A stretch of 64,000 nucleotides of DNA, from contig CAXXGW010000009.1 in the NCBI GenBank assembly GCA_963666755.2, positions 682,001 through 746,000 on the forward strand, in the 5' to 3' direction. Below, in pieces: positions 1-8,641 of the stretch. Under the pieces are notes generated by a model. That model made no database searches. It worked only from the letters and a program-made list of their open reading frames with translations, and was not told the origin of the DNA. A program made the translations under genes and the position numbers. Source of the DNA: CAXXOK01 sp963666755 (lineage in GTDB: Bacteria; Bacillota; Clostridia; Christensenellales; Aristaeellaceae). Positions within the stretch are counted from its first letter, which is position 1; each line of letters starts with the position of its first letter.

Positions 1-648
1 GACGCGACGCTGCCGGTGGTGCGCGAGGCGCAAACGTTGGGCGCACAGCTGATCGTCACGCACCATCCGCTGCTGTTTGGCGGCGTCCGGCAACTGCGCA
101 CCGACCGGCCGGAAGGCGCGGCGATTGCGACGATTGCGGGGTCGGGGCTAAACCTGATTGCCGCGCATACCAACTTTGACCAGGCCCCGGGCGGCACGGG
201 GTACAGCCTCGCTTTGGCTCTTGGGCTGACCGAAATCCTGCCGACACCGGGCACTCCGTACCTACGCACCGGATTTTTACCGGCGCCGATGCGGGCCGCT
301 GATTTTCTGGCCGATGTGAACCGCAGGCTTGGCGCGTGCGCCCGCCTGTACGGCGATCCGCAGATGCTGCTGCACCGTGTGGCCGTCGGGCCCGGCGCGT
401 GCGGCGACGCGGTCGCGCTGGCCGCTGCCGACGGCGCGCAGGCTTATGTGGTGGGGGAAATCAAACACCACGCGCTTTTGGAGGCGCAAGGCCTCGGCCT
501 TACCGTGCTGGAAGCCGGGCACGGCTGCACCGAGCAGCCCGGCATCACGGCACTATACCAACGTTTTCTCTCAGACGCGCAAGCCGGGCATTGGCCCGTG
601 CAGGCGCACCTGACTGCCATACGGCCCTGCGGCTGCACAACCGCCTGA
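1..648 (+). CDS. Nif3-like dinuclear metal-centre protein (5' truncated by window)
   Basis: The reading frame is open from the first base, so the start lies upstream of the window. What remains is about 215 residues of a family usually near 260, so the N-terminal part is missing. The paired histidines in VTHHPLLFGG and the C-terminal EIKHHALL and EAGHGCTEQPG segments are the metal-binding signatures of the Nif3/YqfO family, which forms hexameric toroids with a two-metal site. The cellular role of the family is poorly defined, and some members are annotated as GTP cyclohydrolase 1 type 2 homologues. The next gene encodes a zinc-ribbon coiled-coil protein, a common neighbour of Nif3 in Clostridia. 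The family call is firm; the activity is not known. Confidence 0.9.
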   Translation, partial: DATLPVVREAQTLGAQLIVTHHPLLFGGVRQLRTDRPEGAAIATIAGSGLNLIAAHTNFDQAPGGTGYSLALALGLTEILPTPGTPYLRTGFLPAPMRAADFLADVNRRLGACARLYGDPQMLLHRVAVGPGACGDAVALAAADGAQAYVVGEIKHHALLEAQGLGLTVLEAGHGCTEQPGITALYQRFLSDAQAGHWPVQAHLTAIRPCGCTTA

Positions 649-710
649 TACGGCTGCGGCCCCGGGCACAGACGCTCCGCAGGGAGCACGCACACTGCAA
701 GGAGGGTACC

Positions 711-1418
711 ATGGATCAGATTGCTATGCTCTGGGATTACCAACAGGCCGACATGGAGGCCGACGCGCTGGAGAACGACATCAAGCGCTCGCCGAACCGC
801 CTGGCGCTGAAGAAGAACCGAGACTTCCTGCTGGAACAGCAGAACACCGTCAAACAGATGGAGGAAGAAGTTGCCGAGATGCTGGACCGCGTGGATATGA
901 TCAAGGACGCGATCCTGCGCCAGCAGGAACAGCTCAAGGCGCTGCAAGCGAGGCTGGAGGACAGCCCCCCCGAAAATCTGGAACAGGCCCGCGCCTATAG
1001 TCAGGACGCGCAAAAGCTGATTTCCGACATCCAGAACTACGAGCAGGAAATGAAGCGCATCCAGCTGGACGCGGCCGAGCACGAACGCGCACAGAAGGAA
1101 ATCGGCATGAAGTTTGCCAAGGTCAAGGCCGAGTACGAAAAACAGCGCGTGGAGTATGAGGACGAGTACCGCGAGCAGATGAAGGCGCTGGAAGAAAAGC
1201 GGCACATCGCGCAGGAAAAGGGCAAGGATATCGACACGGCGCTGATGGAACGCTATCAGGTGATTAAAAAGCACTGCATCCCCCCAGTGGCAAAACTGGT
1301 GAACGATCAGTGCGGCGGTTGCTTCATGAGCCTGCCGTCGGCCACGCTGCGCAACATCAAATCCGGGGCGCAGATTATCGAATGCGAATCCTGCGGCCGG
1401 ATGATCGTGCAGCTGTAA
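711..1418 (+). CDS. C4-type zinc-ribbon coiled-coil protein (COG1579-like)
   Basis: 235 residues starting at the ATG at 711, behind an AAGGAGG site at 699-705. Roughly residues 10-185 are charged heptad-like helix rich in Glu, Lys and Gln, predicting a long antiparallel coiled coil. The C-terminus carries two cysteine pairs, CGGC and CESC, forming a zinc ribbon. This architecture matches the COG1579 family, whose members are suggested to bind nucleic acid; no enzyme motif is visible. It follows the Nif3-like gene on the same strand with a 62-base gap, so the two are probably co-transcribed. An intrinsic terminator follows at 1425-1464. Confidence 0.85.
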   Translation: MDQIAMLWDYQQADMEADALENDIKRSPNRLALKKNRDFLLEQQNTVKQMEEEVAEMLDRVDMIKDAILRQQEQLKALQARLEDSPPENLEQARAYSQDAQKLISDIQNYEQEMKRIQLDAAEHERAQKEIGMKFAKVKAEYEKQRVEYEDEYREQMKALEEKRHIAQEKGKDIDTALMERYQVIKKHCIPPVAKLVNDQCGGCFMSLPSATLRNIKSGAQIIECESCGRMIVQL

Positions 1419-1424
1419 GCGCAT

Positions 1425-1464
1425 CGCGCGCGGGCGTCGGCAGACGTCCGCGCGTGCGTTTTTT
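1425..1464 (+). terminator. intrinsic terminator after the zinc-ribbon gene
   Basis: A 14-bp GC-rich stem (1425-1438 with 1443-1456, GU pairs allowed) has a GGCA loop and is followed by six thymidines. It separates the Nif3/zinc-ribbon unit from the phosphorylase gene. Confidence 0.8.
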
Positions 1465-1488
1465 CACAGGAAAGGGAGCGTACGGGGC

Positions 1489-2817
1489 ATGGATATCGTT
1501 TCCATTATTGAAAAAAAGAAGCTGGGCGGCGCGCTCAGCCGGGAGGAGATCGCCTTTTTCGCCAACGGCGCAGCCCGGAAAACCATTGAAGATTATCAGC
1601 TGGCTGCGCTGCTGATGGCCATCCGCCTCAACGGCATGGATCGGCGGGAGACGGTGGATTTGACCCTTGCCATGGCCGAATCCGGCGATATGGTGGATTT
1701 AAGCGCCATCGAGGGCATCCCTACGGACAAGCACAGCACCGGCGGCGTGGGGGATACGACCACCCTGATCCTCGCCCCGCTGGTGGCCGCGTGCGGCGTG
1801 CCCGTTGCTAAAATGAGCGGCCGGGGGCTGGGCCACACCGGCGGCACGCTGGATAAGCTGGAAAGCATCGCCGGGTTTCAGGTGGAGCTTACCATGGAGG
1901 ATTTTATCGCGCAGGTGCAGCGCATCGGCGTAGCGGTGATCGGCCAATCCGGCGATCTGGCCCCGGCGGATAAGGTGCTGTACGCTTTGCGGGATGTCAC
2001 CTCCACCGTGGACAGCCTCCCGCTGATCGCTTCCAGCATCATGAGCAAGAAGCTGGCCAGCGGCGCCAAAGCCATTGTGCTGGATGTGAAAACCGGCTCC
2101 GGCGCGCTGATGCAGACGCTGGAAGAAAGCCTGAACCTGGCGCAGACCATGGTACGCATCGGCGTGGATGCGGGGCGCCGCATGGTGGCGCTGGTAACTG
2201 ATATGGGCGAGCCGCTGGGCAGCCATGTCGGCAACGCGCTGGAAGTAAAGGAAGCCATCGATGTGCTGGCGGGCCGCGTAACCGGGCCGCTGCTGGACGT
2301 ATCGCTGGCGTTGGGGGCGCAAATGCTGGTGGCTGGCGGTGCCGCGGATACGCCAGAACAGGGCGAGGCCCTGCTGACCCAGGCCCTGCGCAGCGGCCGC
2401 GGGTTGGAAAAACTGCGCGAAATGATTACAGCGCAGCATGGCGACCCCCGCGTTTGCGACGATGTATCGCTTTTGCCGCAGGCGAAGGTGATTGTCGATA
2501 TCCCCGCGCCCGGCACCGGCTTTATCCAGCGGATGGAAACCACCCGTCTGGGCACGCTGGCGCAGCATTTGGGCGCCGGTCGGCGGAAGAAGACCGACGC
2601 GCTGGATTACAGCGTCGGCTTTGTACTGCACCACCGCGTGGGCGATTATGTGACCGCGGGCGAACCGCTGGCCACCGCCTACTGCCGCAATCACGAGGAT
2701 GCCAGCATGGCCGAGATTACCATCCAGAACGCAATCCCCATCCTGATGCGTAAAGCGCCGCCGATCACCCGTGTGCATGCCGTGGTGGAGGCGGATCGGA
2801 TCATCCGCCTGTCCTGA
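1489..2817 (+). CDS. pdp: pyrimidine-nucleoside phosphorylase
   Basis: 442 residues, the normal length for the family. The enzyme cleaves thymidine, deoxyuridine and uridine with phosphate to give the free base and (deoxy)ribose-1-phosphate, in pyrimidine salvage in the cytoplasm. The phosphate-binding signature KHSTGGVGD is at about residues 81-89, followed by the conserved MSGRGLGHTGGTLDKLE segment; SSIMSKKLASGA and DVKTGSGA are further family blocks. The C-terminal third is the usual biotinyl-like domain. The start is the ATG at 1489 with an AGGAAAGGGAG site upstream. The family is firm. Full Pdp versus strict thymidine phosphorylase (DeoA) cannot be separated by eye, but the Firmicute context favours Pdp. 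Confidence 0.93.
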   Translation: MDIVSIIEKKKLGGALSREEIAFFANGAARKTIEDYQLAALLMAIRLNGMDRRETVDLTLAMAESGDMVDLSAIEGIPTDKHSTGGVGDTTTLILAPLVAACGVPVAKMSGRGLGHTGGTLDKLESIAGFQVELTMEDFIAQVQRIGVAVIGQSGDLAPADKVLYALRDVTSTVDSLPLIASSIMSKKLASGAKAIVLDVKTGSGALMQTLEESLNLAQTMVRIGVDAGRRMVALVTDMGEPLGSHVGNALEVKEAIDVLAGRVTGPLLDVSLALGAQMLVAGGAADTPEQGEALLTQALRSGRGLEKLREMITAQHGDPRVCDDVSLLPQAKVIVDIPAPGTGFIQRMETTRLGTLAQHLGAGRRKKTDALDYSVGFVLHHRVGDYVTAGEPLATAYCRNHEDASMAEITIQNAIPILMRKAPPITRVHAVVEADRIIRLS

Positions 2818-2879
2818 ACCCCGTACCCGGGTCGCCCGCCCCTTGGCGGCGCGCCCCCTGCCAGAAAGGAGCGTACCCC

Positions 2880-3503
2880 ATGCGCAATTCGAAACGGAAT
2901 ATCGCCCTGTTGCTTTGCACCCTGCTGCTTTTGGCCGCCGTGCCCGCACTGGCTGCCGATGCCTTTTCTGCGGCGGATTTGAACGTGAATACCGTTTCCG
3001 CCGGTGCCACCCCCGATGAGGTACGCGCTGCGCTGGGCGACCCCGCAAACACTGCATCCTCGGAACAGGCGGCCACCGGGCAAAGCCAGGAAACCTGGCA
3101 GTATGACGGGCTGACGTTGGTCTTTACTGAGGGCACGCTGAGCGATGCGCAGTGGACCAACCCGGCGCTGATCGGCCCGCGCGGCCTGCGGGTGGGCGAT
3201 GGGCAGGAGACGGTGCTCAAAGCCTTCCGGATGGACACGGCCCCGGCGGAAACCGGGGTGCTGTACAGCACGGGCACGGTTGCCGCGACAGGCGCGCCTT
3301 TGCCGCCCTGCGGGGTGCTGAGCGCGACCGGCGATGCCGCCCAGGTGCTTTACCTTGCCCCGGTTACGCCCTACGGGGCCGATGTGCAGGCCGATCCGTC
3401 CAGCTATGTGTATCAGAGCCATGCTTCGCTCACGCTGACCCTATCCGGCGGGGATCGTACGGTTTCGGCAATCCGCTGGTCGCTGGGCGCGCTGGCGGAG
3501 TGA
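2880..3503 (+). CDS. secreted protein with a BamE/BLIP-like repeat
   Basis: 207 residues. The start is the ATG at 2880 with AGAAAGGAG upstream. Residues 1-25 form a signal peptide ending in the signal-peptidase I motif ALA|AD, with no lipobox cysteine. The rest appears to hold two related units: GATPDEVRAALGDP followed by TWQYDGLTLVF, and later VGDGQETVLKAF followed by VSAIRWSLG. A turn with a helix, then a strand predicting where the next state lies, recalls the SmpA/BamE and beta-lactamase-inhibitor-protein fold. That resemblance is an inference from pattern only. It is probably co-transcribed with the phosphorylase (62-base gap). No function can be assigned. Confidence 0.7.
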   Translation: MRNSKRNIALLLCTLLLLAAVPALAADAFSAADLNVNTVSAGATPDEVRAALGDPANTASSEQAATGQSQETWQYDGLTLVFTEGTLSDAQWTNPALIGPRGLRVGDGQETVLKAFRMDTAPAETGVLYSTGTVAATGAPLPPCGVLSATGDAAQVLYLAPVTPYGADVQADPSSYVYQSHASLTLTLSGGDRTVSAIRWSLGALAE

Positions 3504-3552
3504 CGGTTGCGCAAGACCCGCACAATGTCGTCTGAAAACCGCGCCTGTAGAA

Positions 3553-3581
3553 TTGACGGCCGCGGCGGCTTATGGTACAAT
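3553..3581 (+). promoter_or_regulatory. promoter of the riboswitch-ATPase unit
   Basis: TTGACG at 3553-3558 and TACAAT at 3576-3581 are separated by exactly 17 bases, and the expected transcript start lies just before the riboswitch. Confidence 0.75.
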
Positions 3582-3595
3582 TTGACCAATTTCAT

Positions 3596-3719
3596 AAGCC
3601 ATGAGGGAGTAATTCGCGCACACGCGCGGTTCGGTCAACAGCACTGCGGGCGCAAGCCCGCCTGGCCGGCCTTAATGAATGAGACTCATGTACAGCGCTG
3701 CCTGTATATGAGTCTTTCT
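3596..3719 (+). ncRNA. yybP-ykoY manganese riboswitch with terminator
   Basis: The closing stem P1 pairs CATGAG (3600-3605) with CTCATG (3685-3690). Inside it are the two hallmark loop segments of the yybP-ykoY family, GGGAGTAA after the 5' strand and GGTCAACAGCACTG at about 3633-3646, with a short CGGGC/GCCCG hairpin between the arms. A 14-bp terminator stem (3682-3695 with 3702-3715, then TTCT) uses the same CTCATG that closes P1. The aptamer and terminator are therefore mutually exclusive: manganese binding would stabilise P1 and switch the gene on. In characterised cases this class controls Mn2+ exporters, including a P-type ATPase of Lactococcus, which matches the gene downstream. Confidence 0.88.
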
Positions 3720-3753
3720 CTATGGGGCGGGGCATGAGGGAGGAGCGATACCG

Positions 3754-6411
3754 GTGAACTATTATACGGAGGAACCCGGCGCGGCGCTGCAGGCGCTGCA
3801 AAGCGAGCATACGGGGCTGACGGCGGCCGAGGCGGAAGCGCGGCTGGGCCGTTACGGCCTGAACCGACTGGCGGAGGGGCGCAAAAAGAGCCTGATGAGC
3901 CGCTTCCTGCAACAGCTGGCGGATCCGATGATGATTGTGCTGCTGGTGGCGGCTGCTCTGAGCGGCATCACCTCGGCGTATGCGGGCGAGTCGTTTGCGG
4001 ATGTGTTCATCATCCTGTTTGTGGTCATCCTGAACGCGGTTCTGGGCGTGGTGCAGGAAAGCAAGGCCGAGGAAGCCATTGCGGCCCTGCGGGAGATGAC
4101 GGCCGCCACCTGCAAGGTGTGGCGCGACGGACATCTGACGCAGGTGAAAAGTGAAGCGCTTGTGCCCGGCGACGTGATCGCGCTGGAAGCGGGCGACGCC
4201 GTACCCGCGGACGCGCGCCTGCTGGAATGCGCAAGCCTGCAGGTGGAAGAATCCGCGCTGACCGGCGAATCCCTGCCGGTGACTAAAACTACCGAAACCC
4301 TGACCGTCGATGAAGATGTGCCGCTGGGCGACCGGCGCAACATGGTGTATATGGGCAGCGCCGCCGTATACGGGCGCGGGCTGGCCGTGGTGTGCGCAAC
4401 CGGCATGACGACCGAGATGGGCAAGATTGCCGCTGCGCTGGCGCAGGCGGAGGACGAAGCCACGCCATTGCAACGCAAACTCTCCGCGCTCAGCCGCACG
4501 CTTACGTGGCTGGTGCTGGGCATCAGCGTTGTAATTTTTGCGACGGGCATTTTCAAGGCGGGGCAACTAACCCCCGATGTGTTGATCGATACCTTCATGC
4601 TGGCTATCAGCCTGGCGGTGGCCGCCGTGCCCGAGGGGCTGGCCGCGGTGGTGACGATTGTGCTGTCCATCGGCGTAACGCGTATGAGCCGCCGCAGGGC
4701 GATCATCCGCCGCCTGACCGCGGTGGAGACGCTCGGCTGCACACAGATCATTTGCTCGGATAAAACCGGCACCCTGACCCAAAACCGCATGACTGTGGTG
4801 GACGCGCAGGGGGCCGACCTGCCCCTGCTGGTGCGCGCCATGGCCCTGTGCACCGATGCCGAGTGGGACGAAACCGGCACGGCGGTGGGCGAGCCTACCG
4901 AATGTGCGCTGGTGGAATACGCCGCCGTACAGGGGCAGCCCAAATCTGCACTCAAGGAGCTTTACCCGCGCGTGGGCGAAGCACCCTTCGACAGCATGCG
5001 CAAGCGCATGAGCACCGTGCACCGTGACGGCGCGGAGACGGTGCAGTTTACCAAAGGCGCGCCTGACGAGCTGCTTGCCTGTTGTACCCATCTGCAAACA
5101 GCGGATGGCCCCGTGCCGCTGACCGATGCGCTGCGTGCTGAAGTGCTGCATGCCAACAAGCGGATGGCCGACCGCGCGCTGCGTGTGCTGGCCGGTGCGT
5201 ACCGCCGCTACCCGCAGCAACCGGAAACCTTTGCGCCGGAGCAGCTGGAAACGGGCCTGACGTTTTTGGGCCTGACCGGCATGATCGACCCGATCCGCCC
5301 GGAAGTGAAGGCGGCTGTGGACGAGTGCCGTACGGCGGGCATCCGCGTGGTGATGATTACCGGCGACCACATCGACACTGCTACAGCCATTGCCCGGGAG
5401 TTGGGCATCCTGACCGATCCGGCGCAGGCGGTGGCGGGGCAGGCCCTGAACCGCCTGAGTGACGAGGAGCTGGACGAGGCTGTGCAGAATTACAGCGTCT
5501 ACGCCCGCGTGCAGCCGGAGCATAAGGTGCGCATTGTGAACGCGTGGAAGCGTCTGGGCCGTGTGGTAGCCATGACCGGGGACGGCGTGAACGACGCGCC
5601 CAGCATCAAGGCGGCGGATATTGGCATCGGCATGGGCATCACCGGTACGGATGTAACCAAGAACGTGGCGGATATGATTCTGGCGGATGACAACTTTGCC
5701 ACAATCGTGAACGCCGTGGAGGAAGGCCGCAAGATTTACGCCAATATCCGCAAGGCGATTCAGTTCCTGCTTTCGTCCAACCTGAGCGAGGTGCTGGGCA
5801 TCTTCTTTGCCACAATGCTGGGTTTCACCCTGCTGCAACCGGCGCACATCCTGTGGATTAACCTGATTACCGATAGCCTGCCCGCCCTCGCGCTGGGCAT
5901 GGAAACCGGCTCCGGGGACTCGATGCGCAAGCCGCCCCGGGATAGCCGGGAGGGAATTTTTGCCGGCGGCGTGGGCGGGGATATCGCCTATCAAGGCGTG
6001 TTGGTTGCGGTGCTTACGCTGGCGGCCTACCTGATTGGCCACCGGATTGAGGCGGGCGTCTGGGAATTGGTTACCAGCCGCGACGGCATGACCATGGCGT
6101 TTTTAACCCTCTCCATGGCGGAAATCTTTCAGGCCTTCAACATGCGCTCGCGGCGCGGGTCACTGTTCGCGCTACGGCGGCAAAACCCCTACCTGTGGGG
6201 GGCGGCCGTGGGAGCCCTGGCACTGACGGCGGCGGTCATCTATGTGCCTTTCCTGCGTGATGCTTTCAGCTTTACCGCCATCAGCGCCATGGAATACGCT
6301 GTGGCGCTGGGGCTGGCGCTGCTGGTGATTCCGCTGGTGGAGCTGGTCAAGGCCCTGCAACGGACCCATGGAAAACGCAAAGCCAATGCCGGGGACGCCG
6401 TCAAGCGCTGA
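3754..6411 (+). CDS. P2-type cation-transporting ATPase (probable Mn2+/Ca2+ exporter)
   Basis: 885 residues with a GTG start at 3754 behind GGGAGGAG. Visible motifs: actuator TGES at 170-173, M4 PEGL at 293-296, the phosphorylated aspartate in SDKTGTLTQ (D336), and the hinge TGDGVNDAPS near residue 609. M5 reads SSNLSE and M6 NLITDSLPALALG, so the Ca2+/Mn2+ site residues (Glu in PEGL; Asn and Glu in M5; Asn, Thr and Asp in M6) are all present, as in SERCA and PMR1-type pumps. The protein would use ATP to pump divalent metal out across the membrane. The manganese riboswitch directly upstream argues that Mn2+ is a physiological substrate; metal preference itself is not readable from sequence. 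It appears monocistronic. Confidence 0.9.
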   Translation: MNYYTEEPGAALQALQSEHTGLTAAEAEARLGRYGLNRLAEGRKKSLMSRFLQQLADPMMIVLLVAAALSGITSAYAGESFADVFIILFVVILNAVLGVVQESKAEEAIAALREMTAATCKVWRDGHLTQVKSEALVPGDVIALEAGDAVPADARLLECASLQVEESALTGESLPVTKTTETLTVDEDVPLGDRRNMVYMGSAAVYGRGLAVVCATGMTTEMGKIAAALAQAEDEATPLQRKLSALSRTLTWLVLGISVVIFATGIFKAGQLTPDVLIDTFMLAISLAVAAVPEGLAAVVTIVLSIGVTRMSRRRAIIRRLTAVETLGCTQIICSDKTGTLTQNRMTVVDAQGADLPLLVRAMALCTDAEWDETGTAVGEPTECALVEYAAVQGQPKSALKELYPRVGEAPFDSMRKRMSTVHRDGAETVQFTKGAPDELLACCTHLQTADGPVPLTDALRAEVLHANKRMADRALRVLAGAYRRYPQQPETFAPEQLETGLTFLGLTGMIDPIRPEVKAAVDECRTAGIRVVMITGDHIDTATAIARELGILTDPAQAVAGQALNRLSDEELDEAVQNYSVYARVQPEHKVRIVNAWKRLGRVVAMTGDGVNDAPSIKAADIGIGMGITGTDVTKNVADMILADDNFATIVNAVEEGRKIYANIRKAIQFLLSSNLSEVLGIFFATMLGFTLLQPAHILWINLITDSLPALALGMETGSGDSMRKPPRDSREGIFAGGVGGDIAYQGVLVAVLTLAAYLIGHRIEAGVWELVTSRDGMTMAFLTLSMAEIFQAFNMRSRRGSLFALRRQNPYLWGAAVGALALTAAVIYVPFLRDAFSFTAISAMEYAVALGLALLVIPLVELVKALQRTHGKRKANAGDAVKR

Positions 6412-6832
6412 CCGGAGCGGAGGTCGTTTCTGCACCGGCCCATGCTGCACGTGGAATGGTCTGAGCACCGCTTGCGTCAGAACGGACAGTTGGTCGCTTC
6501 CATTGCACATGCGGGGGGTATTCTCGTGTTTAGTGAGTGTAGACAATGCAATGAGTAGGCTGCTGTGACTGCCGCGACAGAGCGTGAGCGGTTTGCATCC
6601 AAGGTAAAATGACGCCGAAAACCTAATACGGTAACGAAAAACGGCCGCTCTGCGACATAACTTAAACGCACGCTTATGCGCCCGTTTCTCCTGTTCCGCA
6701 ACGGCAAACGGATTAAAATGGCGAACATGCGTAAGCATGGACAACCGGCCCGGCGGCTTATGCCGCCGGGCCGGTTGTCCGTGCCGCAGGCACGCAAACA
6801 CCTGTGGCATGGATAGAAGGCAAAGCCGCATC
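6412..6832. other. intergenic region with a long perfect hairpin
   Basis: No convincing gene is seen. The one structured element is a hairpin at 6735-6784: a perfect 19-bp stem (6739-6757 with 6762-6780), extended to 23 bp if a T-G pair is allowed, with a TTAT loop and no U-tract on either side. A second small hairpin follows immediately at 6781-6793. Confidence 0.5.
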
Positions 6833-6861
6833 TTGACTTCCGTACATGCGGTTTGTATACT
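6833..6861 (+). promoter_or_regulatory. promoter of the membrane protein at 6887
   Basis: TTGACT at 6833-6838 and TATACT at 6856-6861 with a 17-base spacer, 25 bases before the chosen start codon. This placement is the main reason for rejecting the in-frame upstream start at 6737. Confidence 0.8.
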
Positions 6862-6886
6862 GATCAAAACGGCTTCGGAGGCGCGC

Positions 6887-8641
6887 ATGGATGAACAACG
6901 GAACCAGTCTACCATCCGGGCAACGTCGGCGGCGACGGTTCTTGTGCTGTACGCCGTTTTATGGTTCTGCACCAATTTTCATTATGATTTAAATGACGAC
7001 GCTATCCTGTTGCGCTCCTTCGCGGGCTGTGTGGGTGGCGTTTACGAGTCGTTTAACGCCTTTACGCATACGGTTTTGGCTTACGCGCTGCATGGGTTGA
7101 GCCTGCTTTGGCCCGGGGTTGCCTGGCTTTCGGTGGCGCAGGTGGCGCTGTTGGCGGGAGCCGCGTATGCCATGCACAGCGCGGTGCAGCAAATCGCCTG
7201 CCGTGCGGGCTGGCCCGGATGGATCGGCTGGCTGGTGGCGACGCTCAACCTGCTGTGCTTTGGCATGGTATTCCTCACCAGCATCACGTTTACCACCACA
7301 GCGGCGCTGCTGGGCGCGGCGGGGGTGTGGCGGCTGCTTGCGGTCGATATGCGTCTGTCGCGTGCCCGTGTGGTGCGGGGGCTGCTGGCTTCGTTTGCCT
7401 GGGTAGCGGCCGCTTACCTGCTGCGGGAGGTATCGGTGCTGCCGAACCTGTGCTTCTGGGTGGGAGCGCTGGGCTGCCGGGGTTTGCTGGAACCCGCGAC
7501 CCCGCCGGAGCGTCGGGTGCGCTGGCGCATCCTCGCGTATGCGCTGGGGGGCTCGTTGCTGGTTTTGGGAATGCTTATGGCGATACGCGCGGCAGATATC
7601 CGCCTGTCCGGTGAAGGGGCGTATCTGCAATGGATTAACGCAAGCGTAGACGGGATTGATTACGGCGGCATCCGCAACGCGCCCGCCTCGGCGCTGGCCG
7701 CCGTCGGCTGGACGGAAAAGGAGCGCGCGCTGATCCTGAACTGGTACTTCATGGAGGATAACATCACCGCTGAAGCGTTCGCTTCGTTTGCGGCCTACGC
7801 CAACGTGCCGTCCGTAACTACGGCGGTCGATGCCGTGACGCGGTTGATGGCGAAAAGCCGCAACATCGTTTATTTTACGGTGCTGTTGGGCATATACTGC
7901 GGGGGCGCTTTTCTGGCGGCGGCCCTGGATCGGCCCCGGCGGCTGTGCGCGTTTTTAGCGCCGGCAGGGGTTGCGGGGGTGGCGCTGGGCGCGCTGGGAC
8001 TGCTGGCGGTGCGGGGTCGCCTGCCGATGCGGGCCGCGGCCTCAGTGCTGGTGCCCGCCTGCGCGCTGGCGTTATGGCTCCTGTGGCACAGCCTGTTGCG
8101 CCTGCGGGGGCGGGGGCTGGCGCGGCGCGTGGCGTTAACGGCGCTAGCCCTGTTGCTGGGGCTGGTTGCCGTGAAGGGCGTGCGCTCCGCCTGGGGGGAT
8201 ATCTACAACCCGGTGTTTACACGCGCGCCGGAAAGCACAAACCGCTTTACACAGCTGGAAACCTACGCCATGGCCCATCCCGACCGCCTGTATGTGGCGG
8301 AAAACGCACTGGGGATGGATTGGCGGCTGTTCCCGGACTGGCAAAGCGGTAAGGCAACCAACGTGCTGTATAACTGGGGCGGTTGGAATAACTATTCCGC
8401 GGGCTATCGGGCGGCATTTGCGCACTGCGGTTTGGACACGGCGCAGTTTACCGTGAAGGACTTCTGCGACGGTCCGGTACGGCTGGTGGGCGCGGGGAGC
8501 GAGCCCTCACCGCTGCTGATGGAGTATCTGCAGGAGCAGTTGGGCCGGCAGGTTCAGGTGGAGGTCGAACTTGCGGGAGACGGATTCACCGTGTTTGCGT
8601 TGCACGCGCAGGTGCCGGGGGCACAACCTTCGTTCAGGTAG
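6887..8641 (+). CDS. polytopic membrane protein, glycosyltransferase-C-like
   Basis: 584 residues from the ATG at 6887, preceded by GGAG at 6877-6880. An in-frame start 50 codons upstream would begin inside a hairpin and ahead of the promoter, so it was not used. About ten hydrophobic segments span residues 10-450, and a soluble C-terminal domain of about 130 residues follows. An acidic motif DLNDDA lies just after the first membrane segment, where GT-C enzymes and DUF6056-type proteins place their catalytic or ligand acidic residues. Two other proteins in this window (11857-13503 and 37367-38905) share this plan. A role in cell-envelope polysaccharide assembly is an inference. The last 88 bases overlap the end of the convergent gene. 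Confidence 0.65.
   Translation: MDEQRNQSTIRATSAATVLVLYAVLWFCTNFHYDLNDDAILLRSFAGCVGGVYESFNAFTHTVLAYALHGLSLLWPGVAWLSVAQVALLAGAAYAMHSAVQQIACRAGWPGWIGWLVATLNLLCFGMVFLTSITFTTTAALLGAAGVWRLLAVDMRLSRARVVRGLLASFAWVAAAYLLREVSVLPNLCFWVGALGCRGLLEPATPPERRVRWRILAYALGGSLLVLGMLMAIRAADIRLSGEGAYLQWINASVDGIDYGGIRNAPASALAAVGWTEKERALILNWYFMEDNITAEAFASFAAYANVPSVTTAVDAVTRLMAKSRNIVYFTVLLGIYCGGAFLAAALDRPRRLCAFLAPAGVAGVALGALGLLAVRGRLPMRAAASVLVPACALALWLLWHSLLRLRGRGLARRVALTALALLLGLVAVKGVRSAWGDIYNPVFTRAPESTNRFTQLETYAMAHPDRLYVAENALGMDWRLFPDWQSGKATNVLYNWGGWNNYSAGYRAAFAHCGLDTAQFTVKDFCDGPVRLVGAGSEPSPLLMEYLQEQLGRQVQVEVELAGDGFTVFALHAQVPGAQPSFR

Noticed and set aside
3507..3737. 76-residue plus-strand frame before the ATPase
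   Set aside because: It runs through the promoter and the manganese riboswitch and has no ribosome site.
444..6042. Long minus-strand frames opposite the Nif3, zinc-ribbon, phosphorylase and ATPase genes
   Set aside because: They are antisense to clearly recognised genes, lack ribosome sites and family motifs, and show the His/Gln/Arg-rich composition expected of complementary frames in GC-rich DNA.
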